This document shows positions 44,344 through 53,299 of a stretch of DNA of 64,000 bases, piece after piece. This DNA comes from Pinus tabuliformis (taxonomy: Eukaryota; Streptophyta; Pinopsida; Pinales; Pinaceae): contig CM062820.1 of NCBI GenBank assembly GCA_031772625.1, positions 1,075,517,369 through 1,075,581,368 on the forward strand, in the 5' to 3' direction. The notes below the pieces were generated by a model. The model was not told where the DNA came from, did no database searches, and was given only the letters and a program-made list of their open reading frames with translations. The position numbers and the translations under genes were made by a program. Position 1 is the first letter of the stretch. Every line of letters begins with the position of its first letter.

Positions 44344-44658
44344 TCATGTGCTTCTCTGTAATTCCATAGCAATTCTACCCACTTCCTCAGTGGAACTGCC
44401 TTCATGATCTTCTATGAATTGCAACCAAACCTCTACAGTAATAGTCTTCTCTACTACATGATACCTCACCAACCTTTCTCCTCTGAGCTTAGTCTTTTGG
44501 CATCGTTTTGGTTCTCTCCTCTGGAACCAATTGAGCACTCCTTGCACTAGGTTGCTACAAGTCTTCTCACCTTCTACTGCCACTATTTTTACGATAGTAA
44601 CGACCATAAACTCGTCAAGCTTTAACACAACTGTACCTCCTTCTCTTTTTGCTTGCAC
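44344..44658 (-). CDS. Small internal ORF of unknown function, 104 aa
   Basis: An open minus-strand frame fills most of the 409-bp body and may extend upstream toward the PBS without an ATG. The product is basic and mixed, with segments such as GVLNWFQRREPKRC and VEVWLQFIEDHEGS. No zinc knuckle or enzyme motif. It could be a remnant of gag or a captured sequence, or chance. Not recognised. Confidence 0.3.
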   Translation of the reverse strand: MQAKREGGTVVLKLDEFMVVTIVKIVAVEGEKTCSNLVQGVLNWFQRREPKRCQKTKLRGERLVRYHVVEKTITVEVWLQFIEDHEGSSTEEVGRIAMELQRST

Positions 44659-44704
44659 TCCTTCTTCTACATGAAATCTCTTTTACGCAAGAAAACCTTT
44701 CCCT

Positions 44705-44717
44705 ACTCTGATACCAC
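44705..44717 (-). other. Primer-binding site of the 409-bp-body element
   Basis: Minus-strand TGGTATCAGAG near the inner edge of the right LTR, matching the initiator tRNA-Met 3' end. It fixes the minus-strand orientation. Confidence 0.85.
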
Positions 44718-44718
44718 T

Positions 44719-46311
44719 TGATGAAAGGAGAAATTGCCCTAAGGCAATATCCCTTTCATTTCTAAAATATCGATCATGGACTTGTGGGTTATGGGCCCAC
44801 GTTTCTATCGGAAGCATTAATTGGTGCTTTTGCCTTAAAAACCGGGACAACAACAGTCAACGCAAATACACAGAAACACATGGAAACCCGACCATGAACG
44901 CCTAAGGCTGGATCTCAAATAGAATAAACCTGTATCTATAAACTCCTTGGATCCGCTCTTTCCAAGCCTTTCTACTGTTCTTCAATCTCCGCCGTTGATC
45001 AGCTTCACAATCCAACGATCGACACTTCATCGCATTCTCGGCTCATTGCACATCACAGTTTCCGCAATCCACAAGCACTTGATTCTTGCGAAATGCGAGA
45101 GTTAACCTTCGCCGTTTGATCAACCCTTTGATCTAATGGTCCATAGTCCTTCACAAAATCACAAATCTGGGTTTATCGCAGACCCAAACTCTTTTACTGA
45201 ATGCGATTTGTGATTAAATCTTCGTCGTCGATCTGGTTCTTGATCCGACGGATGATATCTTTCCCCGATCAACTGACTTGCTCGGTGATCCTACACTTTA
45301 GATCAAACTCCATTTGATCCAACGGTCCACAATGATATTGGGTGGATCACTTACATGACGTTTAACGCCTTCACGAACTTGATGAAAATTATCATTCCCC
45401 GATCTATAAATGTTCGGGTCTGGCTATTTCCATGTGCCTATTTCCTTTGGACGGAGCCGATGGGAATATGAAACTGTGATTTAATCAATATTGGGTCTGA
45501 TATTTGAATTAATCGATGTGGATCTTTTGACCCAATATCCGTTGATTTCACTCATCTGTAGATCTGATGATCCAGATCAGTTCTCGTCTTCGCCTCGACT
45601 TCCGCCATTGATCGCCAATACTAATCGTCGATCTATAAGATCTGACGGCTCTTGTGAATTACTTCGTCTATTCCTTCTTTGACTCAATCTCATTCGCTAT
45701 TGATGGAATTTGCGTTAAGACACAGTTCCTTTGCCATACTCTGTTTTCACACACGACACCCATATAACAATAAATCGATTAACATTTGATCACCATTGAT
45801 CCTTCAGTGACCGATGGTCGATCAACAAACCTATAAACAATATTCAACTCTTTTGACACATAAACAATACACAACCACACAAATTCCACATAACACACAT
45901 ATCTTATATTATACACAGAGTTAGATTACATTCTAAGGCATTTCAGCCTTAGTCACACTTTCACCTCTCTATTACATTGAATCCAAACTGTTTACACAAA
46001 TCTCTATATGTCGCTCTCTCTCTCTCTCTTCACCTTAGACAGACTCTCTTATATAAGAAGTTACAAAAGGGAGGGATCATTTACGATCCATGAATTTCTC
46101 CCACAATTGCTCAACAAACCCCTAATCTCTCTATACGCATACATGGTAGATTAAATTATAGTAAATAAGTCTTCTAGAGACTTTATCCATTCCATCATTT
46201 TAGCCCTGTTTTAACAGAATTTGCCTCCTTGTTTTCATGTTTTTCCACGTCTCCTTCTTCTTAGCTTTGGATTCCTCTTTTAGTGAAGAGTGCTAGGATG
46301 CTCCTGCATCA
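44719..46311 (-). repeat. 5' LTR of the 409-bp-body element
   Basis: Same length as its partner (1593 bp), with TGATG...CATCA ends intact. Scattered substitutions separate the two LTRs, so the insertion is not very recent. Its TATA site is changed (CCTATAAACAA at about 45830). Confidence 0.85.
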
Positions 46312-48393
46312 GTTTATTATTCCCTTGGGTTTATAATATCAATCCATTAGGTTTATTAATCTAAGGGTTTAACCATGGTTGAGAATAGTCCAACTTCACA
46401 TTGTGTCAAAGATTGTCTCAATATGAAAATCAAACATGGTCAACCATGTTTATTTAAGGTTTATAATATTTATCTTAAGGTTTATATACCTGGGGTTTAT
46501 ATTAATCCCTTGGGTTTATAATACAACCATGGTCAACCATGATCAATCATGGTCAACCATGGTCAATCATGGCCAATGATGGTCAACCATGGTCAATCAT
46601 GTTTTATAAAATCAATCATGGTCAACCATTTTCGATCATGGGCCTCCATGGTCCAACATCACATTATGACAAAGATTGTCTCAAAATGAAAATCAACCAT
46701 GGTCAACCATGGTCCGACGTCGGATTATGATAGATTATCTCAATATGAAAATCAATCAAGGTCAACGATGGTCCAATGTATTATTACAAGGATTGTCTCA
46801 ATATGAAAATCAACTGTGGTCAACCATGTTTATTTTAGGGTTTATAATATTTATCTTATGTTTTATATAACTTGGGCTTATAACATTAATCCCTTTGGTT
46901 TAATATTATTCCCTTGGGTTCAAAATCTCTTGAGTTTTTATTAATCCCTTGGGTTCATTATTCCCTTGGGTTTATAATATCAATCCCTTGGGTTTATTAA
47001 CCTAAGGGTTTAACCATGCTCGAGCATGGTCCAACGTCGCATTGTAACTAATATTTTTTCAATATGAAAATCAACCATGGTCAACCTTTTTTATAAAGGG
47101 TTTATAATATTTATCTTAAGGTTTATATAGCTTATGTTTATATTATTCCCTTGGGTTTAATATTATTCCCACGGGTTTATAATCCTTTGGGTTTTTAGTA
47201 TTAATCCCTTGGGTTTATAATATAAATCATGGTCAACCATGGTCCAACATAGCATTGTGACAAAGATTGTCTCGAAATGAAAATCAATCATTGTTAACAA
47301 TGGTCCAACATCGCATTGTGACAAGGATTGTCTCAATATGAAGGTCAACCATGGTCAACCATGTTTATTTTAGGGTTTTTAATATTTATCTTAGGGTATA
47401 TAATATTAATCTATTTGTCTTAATATTATTCCCTTGGGATCATAATCCCTTGGGGTTTTAGTAGTAATCCCTTGGGTTTATTATTGCCATGATTTAAAAT
47501 ATCAATCCCTTGGGCTTATTAACCTAAGGGTTCATATTCCTAGGGCATAATATTACTCATAGGGTTTATAATATTAACATTAGGTTTTAATATAAATCCT
47601 TTGGGTTTATAATCATGGTCAACCATGGTCAACCATTCTCCAACGTCACATTGTGACAAATATTGTCTCAATATGAAAATCAACCATGCTAAACCATTGC
47701 CAACCATTGTCAACCATGGTCAATCATGGTCAACCATGGTGCAATATCACATTGTGATAGAGATTGTCCCAATATGAAAATAAACAATGGTCAAGCATGG
47801 TCCAATGTCATATTGTGACAAAGATTGTCTCAATTTGAAAATGAATCATGGTAAACCATGGTCCAATGTAACATTATGACAAAGATTGTCTCAATATGAA
47901 AATCAACCATACTCAACCATGTTTATTTTAATATTTATAATATTTATCATAGGGTTTATATAACTTGGTTTATAATACTTATCTTAGGGTTTATCATAGG
48001 ATTTTCTCATTATGAAAATCAAACATGGTCAAGCATGGTCAACATTGGTCAAACATGGTTAACTGTGGTAAACTATGGTAAATTCCAACGTTACATTGTG
48101 AAAAATATTGTCTCAATATAAAAATCAACCAAGGTCATGCATGGTTAACCATGATTCAACGTCACATTGTGACAATTAGATTAAAAAAACCTTAAGGGAT
48201 TGATATTATAAACACGAGATAGTAATAAACCCAAGGGATAAATACTAAAAACCCATGGGAATAATATTAAACCTAATGGATTAATAATGTAAACCCAAGG
48301 GATTAATATTATAAACCCAGGTTAATCATGAAAATCAACCATGGTCAATAATCATGGTCACATTATGACAAAGAATGTCTCTTAGTCCGATAT
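46312..48393 (+). repeat. TTGACC-type array, second segment
   Basis: Repeats at three scales: a 10-bp unit (ATGGTCAACC, seven perfect-register copies at 46529-46598), an about 61-bp unit with GCATTGTGACAAAGATTGTC and CTCAATATGAAAATCAACC, and CCCTTGGGTTTATAATATTA blocks. Frames such as 46539-46730 are translations of the repeat. Confidence 0.85.
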
Positions 48394-49249
48394 TGATCCA
48401 GGTGGATGTTGGTGGCCACCCACCTATCCCATTTGGACCCCCACAACTGTCTCTTTTAGTTTTTCAGTTTCCTTAATTATACCGCAGTTTACTATTTTTA
48501 GCAGTTTTTCGGGTCCTAAACTTCCGGAGCCGTTTTGAGGCCCTAAACGATGTTTTTTGGGAAATCTACCGCCAGCGATTCTACCGGATCTTGGGGGGAG
48601 GCCCCTAAGATCTAAAAGATTGAAATGGATCTTGGGGAAAATACCCCGAGATCTGAAAAAAATGAAATGCCAGAAGAAAAAAAAAGAGAGAGGAGAATGC
48701 CCAATGAATAAAACCAGAAAGAAAGTTTTATTTAAAATAGTAATGGAAATAAAACCAGCTAGGGCGATGGTTGCTTATCTCTGAGAAGAGATGTGTCGGC
48801 TACATGCCTCTGAATTGTTCCAAATTGTGTTTACAATGAGGCTCGAAGGCCTATTTATTATTGAGAAACAATGGAAAACCCTTCACATTCCAAAACCTAA
48901 CCCTAGAAGATGAAACACCAAATTGTGGGCCCCGTTTTGGGGTGAGTTGGACAGCCAACTTCCCGGGGTCGCGAATTGGTCGTATTATCTCCGTTTGACG
49001 CGCATAATAGCCCGTTGGAAAGATCTCTCAGAGGACTATGACGAAAAAGATGATTTTTATCAAAAAAATCGCGGTAGATTTCCCAAAAAACGTCGTTTAG
49101 GGCCTCAAAACAGCTCCGGAAGTTTAGGACCCGAAAAACTACTAAAAATAGTAAACTACGCAATAATTAAGGAAACTGAAAAACTGAAAGAGACAGTTGT
49201 GGGGGTCCAAATGGGATAGGTGGGTGGCCACCAACATCCACGTGGATCA
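48394..49249. mobile_element. TIR DNA element, 856 bp, 5-bp target duplication
   Basis: Ends TGATCCAGGTGGATGTTGG and its inverse, with TIRs of about 185 bp that pair with few mismatches. It is flanked by GATAT on both sides (48389-48393 and 49250-49254) and inserted in the TTGACC array. Frames inside (48557-48784, 48923-49219) show no transposase motif, so the element is non-autonomous. The superfamily is uncertain. Confidence 0.8.
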
Positions 49250-49254
49250 GATAT

Positions 49255-49640
49255 CATATTGTGAAAACCATGGTCATCAATGGTCAACCATGATCCAACA
49301 TCGCATTGTGACAAATATTGTCTCAATATGAAAATCGACCATGGTCAACCATGGTCCAATGTCGCATTGTGACAAAGACTACCTCAATATGAAAATCAAT
49401 CTTAGTCAATCACGATCCAATGTTGCATTGTGACAAAGATTGTGTCAATATGAAAATAAATCATGGCCAACCTTTTTTATTTTAGGGTTTATAATATTAA
49501 TCTTAGGGTTTATATACCTTGGGTTTACATGATTAATCCCTTGGGTTTAATATTATTCCCTTGGGTTTATAATATTAATCCCTTGGTTTTATAATAATAA
49601 TCCCTTTGATTTATAATACTAATACTTTTTGTTTAATATT
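49255..49640 (+). repeat. TTGACC-type array, third segment
   Basis: The array resumes directly after the TIR element with GTCAACCATG and CCCTTGGGTTTATAATATTAA units and fades into AT-rich DNA. Confidence 0.8.
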
Positions 49641-50524
49641 ATTTCCTAGAGTTTATAATGCATTGGCTTTATAATATTAATAATCTCTTTGATTAATAAT
49701 ATCAATATTTATTATATTATTGATATTATCAATAATATTGTCATATCATTATAATATAATTATTATTATTATAAATTGTCATTATACTATAATTATTATT
49801 ATTCTATTAATCTATTTATTAATACTAATATTAATATTAAATCCATATCCATTGACGCCTATAGGTGTACATCAAGCACATTCAACAATGTGGTTGTGCA
49901 TGTGATTGATATATTCCTATCAACGTATATCAACCACATTTATTATTGTGGTTGTGCTACTATAATATCAAATTAGCATCCCAACAACTTAGTAACTATG
50001 ATTAAAAATGATTGCAATATTATTAAAATTGATAGTAATATGAAACTAGGTATGATGTACAGCTCTCTAAACAGTGTCGACAATAAGTTGCCACTAAGGT
50101 TCACAACATTGAAATTCAAAATATGAAGTTGTAGGCACAATAACCTCTAGGTAGCATTACCAGGAAAAGGAAGCTCATGATTAGGGTAAAAAATGAAGAT
50201 TCGATAGAGTAAAATGCTAAAATTTTTATTTCAAAATGTGAAAACAAATTGAACTTTCTACCATGTAATTTTTTTTCAAAGGAAAAAAAATGTTGGTTTT
50301 ATATTAAGATACAAAATTGAGTACATTTTTCCATATACATCAATATAAGTTCTTGAAAAAAAGTGTGGATCTCATGCATTTCTTTAGGAGAAGAGCACCC
50401 ATCCCCATCAAAACAAAAACCATGTTATCTAATTATAACAAAATATCCCATATTGAAATTCATATGACATAATTTTAACTAAAAAACAAAACAACCTAGA
50501 AAGATAAAACAATAATAAATAAAA
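49641..50524. other. AT-rich DNA, no gene
   Basis: Includes a near-palindromic piece with ATATCAACCACATTTATTA and GTGGTTGTGCT at about 49926-49960 that resembles 23951-23979 beside the other array. Otherwise nothing recognised. Confidence 0.5.
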
Positions 50525-51457
50525 ACAAGATTTTATATGAGTGGCAGCATGCCTTCCTCCCTAGTAGTACCATCCATAATATAGTTGTAACAAAGTATGC
50601 TTAGTGTTGCACGAAGAAATTCCTTTGGTAGACCATCCACCATAGTGTTTTCTTCCCAGTAAATATGTTGAGATGTAATGGACTCAAAGGACTGTTGTAA
50701 TAGTTTTATGTGATCCATCCAACAACTTAGATTAGGGGGTGAAAAATTAGACTGGCCTGAAATCCCATCTATGAGAGCCTTTGAGTCTCCATAAACGAAA
50801 ATGTGATCCAACTATGGCCACTTAGCAAACCATAATAAGCCCCAAAGTGCCAGAATTTCTACTTTGGTGTTGGTACCAGGTCCCCTGTTCCAGCAAAGTT
50901 TGTAACGAGACTTTAAGCAAATCCTCAGCCATGCACCACAACCACCATGTGCACCATCCTAGCATTTGATAACCCTTTTTGAACAAATTGTCCCAAGTAA
51001 GGATCTTATTATGGTAGGCTAACCAGACAAATAAGATGATCTTCAAGTGCACTTTCCATTTCCCAACTTTCTGAAGCTAGAAAGTGTTAGAAAAAGAGTA
51101 GTATGTAAATAGTATATACTTGCAGTCCTCAAATACCACCATAGAGCCATGTTGTAATTTCTCAACCTGAGTAAGTGAATCCACGTTCTCATTCTTACAC
51201 AGACTAACTAGTTTGAGACTTTGAATATATTGTTACCAAGTAGATGTTTATTCTCCATGCAATCCAATTTTCATTGCCTCCTTCCATGTTAGGTAAAGGC
51301 CCCTCCACTTCCTAATAAAATGGTCAAGAAAGATGAGACCTCTTACATGAATAAAATTAATTAATCCCTCTAGGAGACAATTAGAATAAACACAACAATC
51401 CCTAAACAAGAATACCATTAAGAAAACCATGAGCCTATCCCTAAACAAGAATAACAA
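50525..51457 (-). pseudogene. LINE ORF2 remnant (connection, zf-RVT, RNase H), minus strand
   Basis: Minus pieces in order: 51248-51457 (FLDHFIRKWRGLYLTW, before zf-RVT), 50822-51052 (VWLAYHNKILTWDNLFKKGYQ, zf-RVT) and 50533-50811 (VYGDSKALIDG, QHIYWEENTMVDGLPK, RNase H end). Same family as 30973-31785, with an internal deletion of about 370 bp near 50950. Decayed. Confidence 0.78.
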
Positions 51458-51962
51458 TGATATCGAAGGTCAAAATTTGTCAACTCCTACGATCTCCCTT
51501 CCGTACGTAAAAGGCACCATTGATAAAATTACTAAAATTATTAATAAATACAACATTAATGTAGCCTTCACCCCTACTAACACCATCAGACAATTATTCA
51601 ATTCAGTTAAAGATCCCATAAACCCTAACCTTCAAAAAGGTGTTTATGTTATTCCTTGCTCAGGAAGAAAGGAATACATGGGTGAAACTGGAAGGTCTTT
51701 CAACATCAGAATTAAAGAACACACTGTCGACTTAAGAAGAGAGAGGACCTCAAAATTTGCCTTAGCAGAACATGTTCACTCTTCCTCTCATTATATCTGC
51801 ATGGAAGAAGCCAAACTAATTATAAAAGAAGGCCACTATCTTAAAAGGAAAATAAAAGAAGCCATTGAAATAGAAAAAAGAAAGAACAACTTGAACCGTG
51901 ATGATGGATTAAAACTAAGCAACACATGGAAACCTTTATTCGAAATCTTAAAAAATCAATAA
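51429..51962 (+). CDS. Penelope-like element GIY-YIG endonuclease fragment, 177 aa
   Basis: An open frame matching the C-terminal part of Penelope-like retroelement proteins. Residues about 24-60 are the conserved connector (LPYVKGTIDKI, TNTIRQLFNSVKD). The GIY-YIG nuclease follows: GVYVIPC (71-77, GIY equivalent), YMGETGR (83-89, YIG plus Arg), IKEH (95-98), AEHVH (113-117), REAIEI-like KEAIEI (143-148) with the likely metal-binding Glu, and LNRDDGLKLSNTW at the end. The RT part is missing, so this is a 5'-truncated copy, yet the remaining frame has no stop. The ATG is probably incidental. GIY-YIG Penelope elements in plants are known from conifers (Dryads). Confidence 0.85.
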   Translation: MSLSLNKNNNDIEGQNLSTPTISLPYVKGTIDKITKIINKYNINVAFTPTNTIRQLFNSVKDPINPNLQKGVYVIPCSGRKEYMGETGRSFNIRIKEHTVDLRRERTSKFALAEHVHSSSHYICMEEAKLIIKEGHYLKRKIKEAIEIEKRKNNLNRDDGLKLSNTWKPLFEILKNQ

Positions 51963-52049
51963 TTATGTCATATCCCTTATAATCATTTAATCCCTCCTCT
52001 CTCATTCATAATAAAAAAAAACATTATCTAACATCCTCCTTAAAAAATA

Positions 52050-52098
<49 letters not shown>

Positions 52099-53299
52099 CA
52101 TTATATTTAATATATAAATTTTCGTATCAAATCTAATTTATTTCATAACTAATCATTTAGTAAAAATAAAAATAAAAATCTGATCATAATTTATTAATTA
52201 TAATATTATAAGTAACATATGAATTTAAATTAAACAAATAATTGTAATAACTCAAATTAAAATAATTAGAACCTATCAACACTAGAATTTGTATATTCTA
52301 ATAAAATTATAGTGAATTAACTAACTAAATCTTTAATGGTTTAAATTCAATATAAGCCATTTCATTTATTAATCTAAAATCAAGAATTCTTAATAAAAAT
52401 TAAACAAATAAATAATGTATATATAAAAAAATTCTTATATAAAAATAATTCTCAGATTAATCAAATTTCACAACAATTCATTTATTAAAAATAAAATCAA
52501 ATGACTCATATATTATTATAATCTAATATTTCATATTAAAAAGGGTTGTAATAATTCAAATTAAAAATAAATCAAAACTTAGTAAACACCAGAGTTTATA
52601 TACTCAATTAGATTATAGTGAATTAATTAAGTAAATCCTTAATATTTTAAAATCAATTTAAATTTCATAATTATTCATTTATTATTCTAAAATCAAGAAT
52701 TCTTTAAAATAATAGTAATAATAATAATAATAATAAACAAAATTACATCATAATCATATTTATTAATTATAAGTAATCTATAAATTTATATAAAAAAAAA
52801 GGGTAATAAAGCTTTCATAATTCTAATTATAAATAAATCTCAACTACTTAACAAATAAATTATATTTAATTTAATTAATCAAATCCCTAATGGTTAAATA
52901 TAAAAAATGAAAAATATCTAAATATTATCAAACTAATCAGATAATGGCCGACTAAATTTATTATATTATTCTTTCATAACCCATATATATACTTTGAAAT
53001 ACAGCTCCTGGATACATCATTAATATCTTCTGAATATCTATTGTTGCATCCCTTGATGATGGACTCACTCGGTAGTCTAAAACGTCGGGTTCATAAAACT
53101 TTATAACAGGTCATTCCTCCTCTATAAAAAAATTATATAATTGTTTGGCTTCAATCTAAAACCCAAGTAGGTAAATCCATATTCTAGTTTTTAAATCTCA
53201 ACACCAAAAAACCCAAATATAAATTCAATCTCCTCCCTATCACCATTAGATTAAAGAAGGGTTAACTTACCATCATTTGCAACTAGGTCATCTGTAGTC
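51963..53299. other. AT-rich DNA with no gene
   Basis: Starts with the short tail of the Penelope-like copy, including A9 at about 52014, then very AT-rich sequence containing TAAACACYAGARTTTATA-like duplicated stretches near 52275 and 52580. No recognisable coding sequence. Confidence 0.6.
52052..52094. repeat. (AT)n microsatellite
   Basis: About 21 uninterrupted AT units directly downstream of the Penelope-like fragment's tail. Confidence 0.95.

Larger units (their letters stand above)
42717..46311 (-). mobile_element. Non-autonomous LTR retrotransposon with 409-bp body, minus strand
   Basis: Two direct LTRs of 1593 bp each (42717-44309 and 44719-46311) enclose only 409 bp. Read on the minus strand the right LTR is 5' and is followed by a PBS to initiator tRNA-Met. 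A short purine tract (CCTCGGGAGTC) precedes the left LTR. The flanks read ATTTA and GTTTA, a 4-of-5 target duplication. No gag-pol enzymes; one internal ORF of 104 codons. The inverted proportions (LTR much longer than body) are unusual. Confidence 0.85.

Noticed and set aside
46539-46870. Plus frames with repeated NHGQPWS-like text
   Set aside because: They are translations of the 10-bp array unit; a 10-bp unit cycles through frames and gives an apparent repeat protein.
20119-49640. A single large inverted duplication joining repeat A and the TTGACC arrays
   Set aside because: The order of repeat A and array on the left is not the mirror of that on the right, so one inversion does not explain both.
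52590-52980. Possible centromere or organelle-derived DNA from extreme AT content
   Set aside because: No monomer periodicity near 150-180 bp and no recognisable plastid or mitochondrial gene.
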